Positions 43,563 to 56,400 are shown, numbered from the stretch's first letter. The stretch: DNA of 64,000 nt from Astrocystis sublimbata (GCA_022453515.1 JAJNNY010000056.1:1-64000), one strand, 5' to 3'. A program made the numbers and translations. The notes: generated by a model from the letters alone, not told the origin.

Positions 43563-45761
43563 GCACGCACAATCCGCGAGTGCTGATCCAGAACGGGTAG
43601 CAATTGCGGATATTGTTGTGGCCTCAACTACAACATCACCAAATGATGTACCCGCACAGGATGGTCCAGTGGTCAGTCTACCACGTGACGGACGTTGATG
43701 TGGTCAAGTACTTGGTATAGGTAGGTAGGTTAAGAATGCATGGATGCACTTAAACGCGTCGCTTCCAGCCATAAGGCTCGTGTGGGGTGCTGAACGCGGC
43801 GTTAGGTAGGTACGGTCCAACGCCCATCTGGCACCTGCAGGCTGCAGGCGTCATGGGTGGCGGAGCTTCCCGACCCACTGCATCGAGGTCGCCTGTACGC
43901 TTCGGCCCTCGTTCGTCCCTAGCGTGCCCGTTCAGCAGGCAGAACTTAGAAGTAGGTGGGCACCTAACCTATCAACCCCTTGCACCGGATTTTATAAGTT
44001 TACATTAGCCACGAGTACTGCGTTGCCAGCCTTAAGCCGTTTCTAATGACGCAACCACGCAACAGAAGGCGAGAGCTGGCACGGGATTCGAAAAGGTTGC
44101 GACCTTGACTTTGCATGCACTTAAGTACCTAGGTAAACAGGAAGGTTGTACGGGCATGATCCTGACCTTGAAGTGAGTCAGCCAACCACATCTTACCTAA
44201 AGTACCTCGAGTACCAACCTACACTTGGTACTCAAGGTACCTGGTGAGTGGGAGGTCCGACCTTCAAAGGTGACCTGGAAGAGGAAGAGACCAATCAAAC
44301 AGAAGTATCGACTCGGCCGGGGGACTCGGGGGAATGCACCATCAATTGCACCACCCCTCGCCCCTCACCTGCACCGTTTCAATGACCAAAAAAATTACCT
44401 ACCATACCTAGGTAGGTAGCTCGCATAGTCTGCGCAAAAAGCAACCTTAGCGCCAAGAGTGCCCCTCGTTAAACTCCGGCTCGGGCAAAAAAACCCCACC
44501 TTACCTCGCTTGCCACGGTGCCACGCCACGAGTTTCGATGGTCAAGTTGCTAGCTAGACCACGAACTGTCGCAAAACGGAAAATTGAGCTCGGGAGTTAC
44601 GGTACGATGGGTAAAAAACCTAAGCCCATCGTTACCTGCATAGGTGGCAGATACCTAGACGTACAGCAGTTAGCTCAACGCAACCTTGAAATTTATGTGA
44701 TGAAGTCACGTCTCAAAGGGATCCGGTACAGACACGGTAGGTCCCTCTCCCAATGGAAACCCCGCCATCCCACGCAACCTCCAATCCCACTAGAAGGTAC
44801 TTGAGGTTAGGTACCTAGGTAGATACTTAAGGTAAGTACATACAAGAAGCACCTCCTTAGGTACTACCTACCTCCAGGGCCCAACATAAATCCCCCCATA
44901 TCTGGGCGACACCTAGGTAGCGCACAGCAGTAGACAATCGCCCTGCCCATGCCCAGGTGGGCACTTTTCAGAGTTCCAGCCCTCAAAGCCGTGGGGTCAG
45001 GTACCTACCTACTTTAAGGTTGGCCTGTACGTGTACCTTGCATTGCATTGCTTCCCACCTGCTGCCACTACGTCTTCCACAGCCCACATCCCACATCCCA
45101 CATCCCACAACACCTACAAAATACCACGTACACACCCGCATCGCACGCATCAACAACAAAGAAACACCCCGTCATCTGCACCCCGTAACCTAGAACGGAG
45201 CAGCACGCGCACACATAGCACGCGGCAAACAGAATCTTTCCAGGTTCACTCCCGCTGTAAGTTGCCTCCCAAGCCACCTGATGCTTAATCAAGCACCTGC
45301 CTACATGTACCTAAGCATCCCAACCTTACCTTAGGTGCCTTAAGTACATGTATAGGTCTAGGTACCTGCCTAGACCCGGTTATCTGTGTCTCTCCTCAAC
45401 ACTGTCTGATCTCGTCTGGGCTCCCACCTCTCTCTCCCTCTCCCTCTGACTGCCCAAAACCGGTGCGCACTTCTCTCATTGGCTGGCGACAAGTGTGTGG
45501 TGCCAGTAGAGTTTTCATTTTCTCTTCCCCAGATCCCCGGCCATCACCACACCTTTTATCAGCACACTCTATCAGCACACTTCGTCGTTTGTCACCCTTC
45601 CCCGAAGACTGCTACCTCTAATCAATCGACCCTCGCCACAGACAGATCAATCTAACGTTGGCACATCTGCGATTTTCAGATTCACAATCGTCCCGAGGAC
45701 TCTACTGATCCTCATCGTCGACCTCTAAGCTACATCAGAGCACTGAAGTCTTACCGTCGCA
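43563..45761. other. Divergent promoter region between Sae2/CtIP and Gis2/CNBP genes
   Basis: This 2.2 kb is peppered with TAGG/CCTA tetramers (43716-45370). A C/A-rich leader (45060-45240) and CT-rich sequence with short introns-like motifs precede the zinc-knuckle gene. The short ORFs (for example 44538-44804) carry no conserved features. Confidence 0.6.
43716..45370. repeat. Dispersed TACCTAGGTA-type tetramer motifs
   Basis: At least eight separate sites in 1.65 kb: 43716-43732, 43804-43812, 44121-44136, 44401-44420, 44811-44872, about 44911-44919, 45000-45020 and 45295-45370. Most contain the palindromic core CCTAGG with TA-rich flanks, and variants contain CTTAAGG. Confidence 0.85.
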
Positions 45762-47091
45762 ATGGATTTCTCGTCTTCCACCAACACACGCTCGTGCTTC
45801 ACGTGTAAGTTTCAACATCTTTTGCTCCCATCTCCCTTCTATCTGATGTGTTTCCGCGACCATGACCGGGCTATCATCACCTCCAAATGCACACGATCGT
45901 CTGATTTTCGCAACGTTGTCTACCCCGCCAAACCTGGTCCTCGGCAGCTGTCGCCCATTGTGCGACAGATTATTATGTCATACCTCCTTTGGTGTAACTC
46001 GTTATGCCCACGAGCACTGCTACCCATCCCTATTGCCTGTGTTTGCGCTTAGCCGTATCCGAGCCCATCTCTTGTTTTCCGAGACCCCCCAGCACACTCT
46101 TGGCTGCTACATGTTGCTGGGCCTGCCGTTTGGCTTGGTCTTTCTGCTACAGTTGCGGTGTTATATTTGGTTGGGGTGTGTGATCTGACATATGAAATTT
46201 GTTGTTTAGGCGGCCAGACCACTCATCAGGTATGAAGAGAGAGGAGAGAAGAGGGCGGAGGTGGATTGCTTTAGGATTAAACGAAGTACACGCGAGGACC
46301 AGGAAATGTACTAACGAAACACTACATTCAGGCCCGTGATTGCCCCAACCGTGGTGCTGCCAAATGGTGCGTTCATGATGTTACCTTTCCCTTTCCATCT
46401 TCGCTAACCATTATCTCAAGTTACAACTGCGGAAACGAGGGCCACTTGAGTAAGCTATTTTGCACTCCCGACCGAGACGCCAGCACTTTCGACCAACAAG
46501 CTAACTTTGTGTGTGCTCAGGTCGCGAATGCCCCGAAGGCCCCAAAGATAACAAGACTTGTTACCGATGTGGCCAAGGCGGTCACATCAGCCGTGAGTGC
46601 CCCCAGGGCGGGAGCGGTCCTATTGGCGGTGGTGGTGGCGGTGGCGGACAGGAATGCTACAAGGCAAGTAGTGGCCCCATTAGATACGGGACACCTTGAC
46701 TGACGAGGGAAAATAGTGTGGCAAGATCGGTCACATTGCCCGCAGCTGCCCTGATGCAGGCTACGGCGGTAACTCATATGGCGGTGGCGGTGGCTACGGC
46801 GGTGGCTACGGCGGTGGTGGAGGTCAAGGCAAGACCTGCTACTCTTGCGGCGGCTATGGACACATGTCTCGTAAGTTATCTTTTTATCTTTCTTGAAAAG
46901 CTTGTGGTGTTCGGGTTGGTTAACATATCTGTACCTCAGGCGAGTGTGTGAACGGCAGCAAGTGCTACAACTGTGGCGAGAACGGCCATTTCTCTCGCGA
47001 CTGCCCCAAGGAGTCCTCCGGCGGCGAGAAGATTTGCTACAAGTGCCAGCAGCCTGGCCACATCCAGTCGGCATGCCCCAACTCCAACTAA
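45762..47091 (+). CDS. gis2: Gis2/Byr3/CNBP-type protein with seven CCHC zinc knuckles
   Basis: Seven exons (45762-45804, 46210-46229, 46332-46366, 46421-46449, 46521-46663, 46717-46870, 46940-47091) give 191 residues. Six introns cut through or between the knuckles. The first is 405 nt, and the fifth (46664-46716) uses a GC donor (GCAAGT) with a TAG acceptor. The seven knuckles are [84 protein letters not shown] and [14 protein letters not shown]. Knuckles 3/4 and 4/5 are separated by Gly-rich linkers ([17 protein letters not shown]). Members bind single-stranded G-rich RNA or DNA and, in yeast, associate with translating ribosomes, P-bodies and stress granules. Seven knuckles is the canonical number. 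The spliced frame is consistent at each join and has no stop. Confidence 0.92.
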
Positions 47092-48165
47092 GAGCGTCTA
47101 TTCGATATCGAGGTTGGCATTGCTCATCAGGCCCCAAGCACTGCGCGCATCCCATTATGGCGTTCCGTGGCCTACCCAGTCATGGTAGGGACTCGCATAC
47201 ACTAATGACCAGAAAGCTACCTCGCTCACTTGACTTCTGAAAGATGTTCATATTCCGCTTTGCATTGTCTCTCTATCAATGCTCTTGATGTCGTTCTCTC
47301 TTCATCCGAGTTGGCATCGAAATCGGCTGCAAGCATGTGGAGTCGTATCGATGCTTACCAGCAACCACTTCGGCAAAGGTCATACCCCTTGTGGCCGAGA
47401 AAACATAAAAGTGTTTTTATCTAGGAGTTACGGTTGTCGAATTTCGCAGTCGCGAAGGGAAGGTTTGTAAACCCTATACCTCACACAGAACAAAATGGTA
47501 CTGGATTCGCATGGGTCACGAGAGTCGTTATTGCTCGACTAGTAACATGGTCTGTAGTGTTTGATAGGTCATAGGTCTGTACCTTAGGGATTTGATCTGA
47601 TCAATGCGGAAGTCACCATGAAGTATTTGAAAGACGGTAGTGATATGTGCAAGGACATCACGAACATTAAGAGCTGCCACTCGTATCGTGAATTGTTTTG
47701 CCCATTATGTCCTAAAGATTGTCTTCTAGTTGAAAGTCAATATGTCGAATTTGTATGGCGGCAAGCTCAGGAAACACAAGCGCCATAAAGGTAGCTTCTT
47801 CTTTTCTTGCCAGCGTGTATGTGGTGCCAAGGTTCGTATTTTGCTACACAACTGAATGCCCTTACTAGTATTCACCAGAGACCAAAGGTATGTGGTACAT
47901 TCCCTCTACCTTTCTAGTCTTGTATATAGCCTCTAATTAAGTACAGGTATGTGGAAGACCCAAGTTCCATATCAAAGAAGAGGGGTTGTGCAATGGTTCT
48001 TTCCAATTCCTGCATCGTGATGCATCCTTCCATCTATGTGTACTCAACCCATACGCCGGCCGGCGGGACAGAGTTGGGAGAGAGGGGTGGCAGAGGACAA
48101 GCGAACTCTGATCAATGAGTAATATGCCAGGATTGTTCAACTCTCGGCTCAACTCGAAAGGGCAA
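47092..48165. other. Intergenic, convergent 3' ends
   Basis: This 1.1 kb separates the Gis2/CNBP gene (+) from the 3' end of the DDHD phospholipase gene (-). There is no supported gene. A short frame around 47740-47790 resembles N-L-Y-G-G-K-L-R-K-H-K-R-H-K, but it is too short to call. Confidence 0.5.
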
Positions 48166-51100
48166 TCACAGCATCGGGGTATTATGACGAAATTGGTATT
48201 TCTTGGCGCGCGCGTCGCGGTCACAGAGGATCTGCGAACACAAAAAATGGCTGACGTCTTCGTCCTGCCAATAGCACATGTGCGAAGCAATGATGTTGAT
48301 TGGGTTGAAGTCGAGGGCGCTCCTGTAATTTGCACAATTGCTCCCATGTCAGGACGGCTCATGTTCAAGTTTGAAGCTTTCACCTAGAAAGTGATTTTGG
48401 GGAAAGAAAATGTAGTGGGCAACTCACTCTTGTATGCAATAGTCGATCCGGCCATTTAAGTTCAGCGCCCGCACCTTCAGCTCTTCGCGCCTCAGCTTCT
48501 GCGCCTTGAGCTCTTCCGCAGCCCATGCCTCGCCTAGATCGATACCCTCCTCATCGCGGCTTAGGCTGCCCTTGTGTTCCTCGACGCGCTTTTTCTGGAA
48601 GCGCGTGTAAAGCGTCTCCAGATCGTCATCGATCAGTGTCGAATCCTGGCGGTTGTTGATGCTCTCTCCAGACGCATCTGGGTCAGCCGTCGAGTTGAGC
48701 GCGAGTGCTTTCTTACGGGCCTCGTTCTTGTGAGACTGGGCAGTGGGATTCGTGACCACAGCATCCGAGTTGGTAGTGTCCTGGGAGTTGGCGGAGGCGG
48801 CTTGGGTTTGAGATGGGTTGTTGGGCAGAGAAGAGTTCGCATTCGCTGCGTTAAGTCTCGCAATGTCATCATTAGTAAGTCCAAGACTGCGATTCAAAAG
48901 ACTGCTGGCAATGCCGGCGCTGAAGCTCGACCACAGGCCACTGACGCTCTGGCCTACTTTGACGCCGATGCCAGATAGTCCTTGAGGAGCCACAGCGCCA
49001 AATATGCCCTTCTTGGTATAAGGGAGGGCTTGTGGCTTCAAGGACGACATAGCTGGCGAAACCAAGGGCTCTAGACGATACGCAATAGGGTCTGACGGAT
49101 GAAACACGTTGAAAAGCTGTGCTACTTTGGGCGAGGACACGAACAGGGGCAGCCCGGTGATGGCTGATACATGCTCTCCTGGGGCAGCAGAGGATGATAG
49201 GAATGGGTCCTCGATGTCAAGTGGGCTGTCAGACGGTACCGCATTCGATTCTGCGAATCTTGTGTCAGTCAAAGATAACATGTAAGGTATTTCGAGTGTT
49301 CGATAGAGAATTCTGGTGCGTCAACCTTAAGAATGCCATCCTGCCCCTTGGGCGATGACAGGAGAAAAACATCTCAACTATTACTCACGGTGTCGCGCAG
49401 CGATCGTTCGACCTTTCAGCATTTGGAACAAGCCGACCGGGGAGCCAAGACAGTACAAATCCTCGACATCAAAGTCAAATGAAAGATCCTTGGGACTTTT
49501 CCTCGGTTGATCTGACTGTTCCCGGGATGGCCACAGTTGAAGGGGGTTTCGAAGGGGTTTGACGCGTTCAACTTGTTGTTTTTGTCGACATAATATGTCG
49601 AACATTACGGCTGCTCCTAGCGAATGGCCAATGACTGCATTACAACATGAATGTTAATTTTTGGCTTATCAGGCATGTGTAACAGGATATCAGATGCCCC
49701 CCAAAGGTATCCTAACCCGACAACAAAGCTCCATTCTCAAAGAGCTGCTAGAACGTGATGTACATCGTGGGGTTTCTTACCATGGACTTTGCCCTTGAAC
49801 TCAGGATTTCTTTCCATGAACAGTTTGTAAATCCTGTTCGATTCGTTAAGTACAATTTGTGTTATTTGTTCCTTGTAGGCGCTGTGGAAGAGCAGAACGT
49901 CTAGAGCAAGGTCAGAAATGAGAGATCGTGCGAAAGCCATGCCTTCTATTGTTATATCTTCGAGTGATGGATCTGCCAGCAATTAGTAAGTTGTACTGAG
50001 CCAGTGTGTACTTGCTAATACGTACACTCGTCTTCGTCTTCGTTCATGTCGCCGAGATCGGTTTCGCCTTTTCTTTCTCTTCGTTTGGGAAAATCGAGTA
50101 GATGCCTCCAGCAGACAGGAAGAACTTGAATTTTGCAGTTGCCAGGTCCGTCTCCTTTGTCGAAATTCAGAGCTTTCAGATCCTCCGAATGAGCATAGAC
50201 GCCTTTCAGCCTTTTGCGTAACAAGTTGACGTCGTGAACAAAATTGATGCTCTCCATTCTAGGGACATCAAATGAGCTGGTGGCTAACCTATCATTCGCA
50301 AGAGAGTGAAAACTTACCTCAAGCTCAACAATTGACCAATACCGTGAGTCACTAGGACGAGGTGTTCGATTTCTCGGCCCTGCGTTTCACCGTCTTGACC
50401 TGTGTAATCGTCCTGAATTGCTTGTTCCTCGCGTAGCCTAATTTGTTCCTCCGCGGACTCATTGCTTCCCTCGATGTAGGAAGAAAGTTGACGTTTGAGT
50501 TGGCTCTCCCTCCGCTCTTCTTCTACTACATGAGCTTCGTCTTGATCCCTCTCACTGTCAGTAGCGTCCAAGCGCGTCGCGGGTGGAGCAGAGCGCCGTT
50601 TAAGAGCCTTCTCTTCCTTCTCTTGTATGCCATCAGAAGTGGGTTGAGGCGGAAGCATCGCTGTGGTAGGTGTTGTGGGTGGTTTGCTTTCTTTCGCTTT
50701 TCCGGTCTCCGAATAGCCCCTGACCAACTTGATCCCGTTCATGTAACCCCCACCGGCAAATCTCTGATACACTGTTGACGTCACCCAGTTGAGAACCCCG
50801 TCAGCGGATAGCCATGCTGTGCTTGAATCTTGATAAGTGGCCACGCTGTTCATGTAGGTACCGAAAAGACGATATGTCGATGGCTGATGGGGAGCTATAG
50901 GTTCCAGGGGCGAAGGCTTCAGCTTTGAGGGGACTCCAGTTTGGGACTTGGCAGTGGCCTTCAAATTATCAGACGATGACTTTGGGGTGACCTTCTGTGT
51001 ACCAGAGTTGCTGCGAGCTCTAATCGCAGGATATGCCCAGGGTTTGGTCTTGAGATAACCTTCCTCTAGTTGGGCTGCCAGGTTCTCCTCGCATGGCCGT

Positions 51101-52183
51101 AGTGATGATCCTTCCTGATCTGTGGATGTGAATGTTAGAGGCAGCCATCTCTACGATTGAAATCCATGGCATGGGTTTGGATACGGTGGGCGAACACGCG
51201 AAAGCGGATTGGAAACTTGCCGAAATGGAGCATCGTAAAGATGGAGTTACGTACAAAACCACGTGCCGCGGCGAACTTCGTAAATGGGACCAAGCCAATA
51301 CACAGGTGCTAGCTCGCGTTTCTCAATCTCAACATCGAACAAGAAGTCCTCGTTGACGGGGATCCGCAAGCCCGACGGGGTGTTTTCCATATCTTCATCG
51401 AGTGCAGTATTGGGAGTATCCTCGGCAGGCACGCCCTGGGAGCGGTGCGAGCTTGATCGGAGGCGCGTTTGTAGATCGCCCAGGCCTTTCTCACGATCAA
51501 TCTCCATCTCTTCCAGCAACTTCTGATACGCATTTTCGAGCGAGCGAGAATCCACAGTCGAAAAGGCGGCGAACTTTTTGGGCGGCGCCAGTTTGGCGGG
51601 TTCGGGGTCCTTCTTCTTCGGTTTCAGATATTGCGGTTTACGTTTTGGGACCTAGATAGGAGGGTTAATGACAAGTGTTCAAACGAGATGAAGCAAGAGG
51701 ACACGGACGTCGACGGCACTGTGTGAGAGAAGAAGAGTTAGATTATGCCGTCTTTGGGGGGGCTTTGACTCTCATGAACCAGGTGCCTCAAGCACATGAT
51801 TATGGTGCAGTGCCTGAGAGCAGAACTTCTGCCGAATCGGGGAATCAAAGACTCAAATATACTAACTGGAACCACATCACGTTCATGGGTGGACAGTCGG
51901 CAGGGTATCTCTTGAAGCTTTGGCCATATAGTGTATTTGTAGCATGGTCGTCGGCTTTCTGAGCGGGCGACGACGACGAAGGTGCCGACTTCGGCTTCGA
52001 CGGTGGTGTAGAGGAGCTGTCTTTGGAGGTTGGCGTAGTACTTCGACCTATAGCCCAAGGACTTATGGACTCGACAGCGCTGGCGAGATACGACTTTTCC
52101 GACTTCTTCTCCACCTTCTTGTCCATCTTTGAGTCGCCTTTCTTGCCGCTGGGGGCAGCGGGATCGTCGGAGCCAGGAGGCAT
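48166..52183 (-). CDS. DDHD-domain phospholipase A1 family protein
   Basis: Intracellular PA-PLA1-type phospholipase, related to yeast Ddl1. Nine exons in transcript order (52183-51867, 51718-51709, 51651-51255, 51119-50318, 50258-50026, 49972-49781, 49634-49389, 49250-48428, 48322-48166) give 1,058 residues; every phase fits. Exon 2 is only 10 nt and completes MWFHAVDVPKRKP. Conserved blocks follow: PVYWLGPIYEVRRGTWFYQEG, LRPCEENLAAQLEEGYLKTKPW, LVLVTHGIGQ, VYAHSEDLKAL, IQVLPVCWRHLLDFP, DLALDVLLFHSAY and VIGHSLGAAVMFDIL (nucleophile Ser655). The DDHD domain runs from LGSPVGLFQML through VFHPSDPIAYRLEPL to NGRIDYCIQE and ASHMCYWQDEDVSHF, carrying the Asp/His metal-binding set. ATG 52183 is the first ATG in this exon. 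An in-frame Arg/Leu-rich extension upstream, possibly spliced from an ATG at 52495, would give a mitochondrial-type presequence. Divergent from the Pol III gene, 1.2 kb apart. Confidence 0.88.
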
Positions 52184-53418
52184 TGCGTCGGAGGCGGGGA
52201 AGGAGGTGCCCGAGGCCCAGCTGAATACTGAGCTACGCAGATGGAGGCGTAAGGCGCAGGGTAAAGGACGCCGGGCTTGCAAAAGGCGTGGGAGCAACAC
52301 AACGGCTGGCAATGCGGGCGCCAAAGTGGTGATGTCGACGAGTAGCCTCTGTCGACTCGGCCGTCGGTGAACTTGTCCAGATGGTCGAGGTCGCTTTAAG
52401 CACACTCACAGGTTCAGCGCGTGCGAGATTGAGGATCTACGGCAAGGGCGGGTCAAAGCAACAGGAAATCGGGCTGTAAGAGGGCAACTACACATATGGA
52501 AGCGCGAGGAACAGTGACGATGGGTACAGCCGTGTATTGGCTGCCGCACTCAAAAACGTAGGTAGTATGTGGGATGCCGGGATGCCGGGTTGCCAAATTG
52601 GGCACGTAATAGGTACATGTGTAGTTAGGAAGCAAAAAAAGCAACTCGAAGGGAATTTGCAAGAGAGGGTAAGGTAAATTGACTGTTGGCCAGCTGAGAG
52701 ATGCTGAAGCCGTGGAAGTGGAATTACACGTGGTGATGTGACCTTGGTGATTGTCACATGAAAACGGACCTCAGCAAGCCAATGCTGCCCTGCATGCTAC
52801 CTGTATGAAGTACCTACCTAGGTACCTCAGGTGGCATGGGCCTGTGCCTCATGACCTCACATCGAGCAGGTAGCACTTACCTAGTCAGGTAGGCGAACAG
52901 TGGCGAGCTGCTGGTGTGGTGACCTAGGTAGGTGAGGCAGATACATCTGTAGGTAGGACGTAGGTACATGATGCAGAAAGCTACATGAAGGTACCTGGTA
53001 CCCCGCCGCGGGCTAAGCTGGCACGCCGCTGGGACGGACGGTGGGGCACGAGAGAATGACTCCTACCTAGCTCCTTGCACGCGACAAAATTTCGAAGCTT
53101 GCTTGCTTCCCCATAGCCATCGTCAAACAGAAGCACACCTGCTCTCCCTCACACCGTGCGCCAGACGACCCATGGCGACGATGAGAACCACCCTTCCATC
53201 GGCAAAGGCGCGGTAGCATAAGCTAACCCCGAAGTCGACCTGACATCTGTCTCTCCGTCGTCGAACCCGTCCACTTTCGAGCCACCACGCGCAGCCACCA
53301 CGCCTCGCTCAACTCCTTGCTTCGGTGCCTGACCGAGATCATCCACGTCGCGATTGATGCCACCGTATCCCCCGAAGCCTTGCTCTGCAGATAGCCCCGG
53401 CAGTCGCTTCCGCCCACT
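52184..53418. other. Divergent promoter region between DDHD and Pol III subunit genes
   Basis: This 1.2 kb includes a possible upstream exon for the DDHD gene (52410-52495), a TAGG tetramer cluster (52805-52990), and a C-rich, gene-start-like leader (53100-53418) before the Pol III gene. A purine/A-rich AAGCAAAAAAAGC stretch occurs at about 52630-52643. Confidence 0.6.
52805..52990. repeat. Cluster of TACCTAGGTA-type palindromic tetramers
   Basis: Four or more sites: CTACCTAGGTACCTCAGG near 52815, TTACCTAGTCAGGTAGG near 52880, GACCTAGGTAGGTGAGG near 52921 and GTAGGTAGGACGTAGG near 52950. The cluster lies midway between two divergent genes. Confidence 0.85.
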
Positions 53419-56400
53419 ATGGCGTCAAGAACCGCCACCGTCGCGCCGGTCAAGCACCAGGTGGCCGACAAACTGCCGAAGCGCTTCAAGAATATCCAGT
53501 TCGGCATCCAGTCCAACCAGGATATCGTGAATCAAGGTGTTCTGGAGGTCTCGGATCGTAGCATGTACGATGTCGATAAGGGACGCGAGCCCACCCAGAA
53601 TGGCGTGCTTGACAAACGTCTGGTGAGTCCCTCCCCTCTCATTGAACGTGGCTGCTTCGTTTTCGCATTCTGACGCTTGACTGCTAGGGAACATCCAGCA
53701 AGACGGGCATATGTTCTACATGTAACGAGCAGCTTACCGACTGCGTCGGCCATTTCGGCCACGTACGACTTCCGCTTCCCGCTTTCCACATCGGCTATAT
53801 CAAATTCACCATATCCATTCTGCAAAACATCTGCAAGGATTGCTCGAGGGTGCTGCTAGTCGAACAGGATCGCCGCGCCTATCTCAAAGAGCTGAGGCGA
53901 CCGAACATAGACAATATGAAGCGTGTGGCCATCTGCAAGAAGATCAATGACCAGTGCAGAAAGGCGAAGCACTGTCCGTACTGCGGAGCTGTCAATGGCC
54001 AAATCCGCAAAGTTGGCGCTCTGAAACTCGTCCACGACAAGTTCATCACATATAGCAAGTCGACCTCGGCCAAGAAGCAGCCGCCCCCGAGCAAGGTCGA
54101 GTTTGACAGCTCTTTCGCGGAGGCTAGGAAACACGTCAACGATCTCGACAAGCACCTGAGGAAAGCGTTCGAGGATCTCAACCCCCTCAGGGTCCTGAAC
54201 CTATTCAAACAGATCACACCCGATGACTGTGAGCTACTTGGCCTGAATCCCTCCGAGGGTAGGCCGGAGATGTTTCTCTGGCAATATCTACCCGCGCCCC
54301 CCGTCTGTATCCGACCATCCGTTGCTCAAGAAGGGGCTAGCAACGAAGATGATATAACGACTCGGCTCGGAGACATTGTGTTCGCTTGTGGCCTGATTCG
54401 AGCAGCACTAGAGAAAGGAACGGCATTGCAGACTATCATGGAGCAGTGGGAATACCTTCAACTCCAAGTCGCTGTGTACGTGAACAGTGATGTCCCAGGA
54501 CTTCGAGACAACGGTGTCACCAAGACAATGCGGGGTTTCTGCCAACGCCTCAAAGGTAAACAGGGGCGTTTCCGTGGCAATCTGTCCGGGAAGCGTGTTG
54601 ATTTCTCGGGGAGGACCGTTATCTCCCCAGACCCAAACTTAGCGGTCAATGAAGTCGCGGTGCCCATGCTCGTAGCCAAGAATCTCACGTACCCAGAGAG
54701 GGCGCATCGCGACAACATTAACAAATTGAGGCAATGCATCATCAACGGGCCGACCGTCTGGCCAGGTGCCCAATTCGTCCTCAAAGTGGACGGCGAGCAT
54801 CCGCCCTTTCGAACGTCGCTTCGCTTCGGCGATAGAGAGACAGCCGCGAAGGAGCTTCGCATCGGTGATATAGTCGAGCGCCATCTAGAAGATGGAGATA
54901 TCGTTCTCTTCAATCGACAGCCGTCACTCCACAAGCTTAGTATCATGAGCCATCTTGTGAAGGTGCGGCCTTGGAGAACGTTCCGTCTCAACGAGTGTGC
55001 CTGCGGCCCTTACAATGCGGACTTTGACGGCGACGAAATGAATCTGCATGTGCCACAGACCGAGGAAGCGCGTGCTGAGGCCGTCACCCTGATGAGCGTC
55101 AAGCACAACCTTGCCACGCCCAAGAACGGAGAGCCCATCATTGCAGCCACTCAAGATTTTATTACAGCGTCGTATCTCCTGAGTAGCAAAGATGTGTTTT
55201 TTGACCGTAGAACTTTCACATACATTGTGATGATGATGATGGATGGCAATACACACCTTGACTTGCCACCTCCGGCCATACTGGCTCCGAAAAGACTATG
55301 GACAGGCAAGCAGGTTTTCAGCATGCTCATGAGGCCCAACAAAGCGACTCCCGTCAAAGTCAACCTGGATGCCAAGTGTCGGAAATACGTGGATCCTCCT
55401 GCACCTCTACCCGGACATAGGAAGAGGGCACCTGACTTGTGCCCTCTTGATGGCTGGCTTGTTATCAGAAATTCTGAGGTCATGTGCGGTCGGATGGACA
55501 AATCCACAGTGGGATCGGGCAAGAAGGATTCCGTGTTTTACGTCATCTTGCGAGATTATGGTCCGGACGCGGCAGTCACTGCCATGAATCGGCTTGCAAA
55601 GCTATGTGCAAGAATGCTCACGAATCGTGGTTTTTCCATTGGTATCGGAGATGTCTTTCCAACCGCAGACCTCACTGCAGCCAAGAATGAGCTTGTTGAG
55701 GCTGCGTACGTGGAATCTGATAACTACATCAAACAGTTCAATGAAAATAAGCTACCGAAGGCAACCGGATGCTCGATGGAAGAAACTTTGGAAGCCAAGA
55801 TTTCCGGCGTGCTCAGTAAAGTACGTCAGAACGCTGGTGAACTCTGTATCAATTCTTTAAGCCCAAACAATGCGCCTTTGGTCATGGCGGACTCGGGATC
55901 GAAAGGTTCCAATCTAAATGTTGCTCAGATGATTGCTGCAGTTGGACAGCAGATCATTGGTGGCTCTCGTGTAGCCGACGGGTTTCAAGATCGTACTCTA
56001 CCGCATTTCCACAAAAATACACGCCATGCCCTCGCAAAAGGCTTCGTACGAAACAGTTTCTACACAGGTCTTGTGCCGACAGAATTCCTATTTCACGCCA
56101 TATCCGGGCGAGAGGGTCTGGTCGATACTGCGGTGAAGACTGCCGAAACTGGATACATGTCCCGTCGATTGATGAAGTCCTTGGAAGATCTCTCCACCAA
56201 GTATGATGATACGGTACGAACATCTGGCGACGGCGTCGTCCAGTTTCAGTTCGGTGCCGATAAACTTGACCCAGTCGATATGGAAGGAAGCGCCGTGCCA
56301 GTCAACTTCGAGCGCACTTTCTCTCATGCCGAAAACTTGACTTGGAACAATGCCGATCGCGCTCTGTTGCCCTTCGAAATCCTTGCTCTTTGTGACGCCA

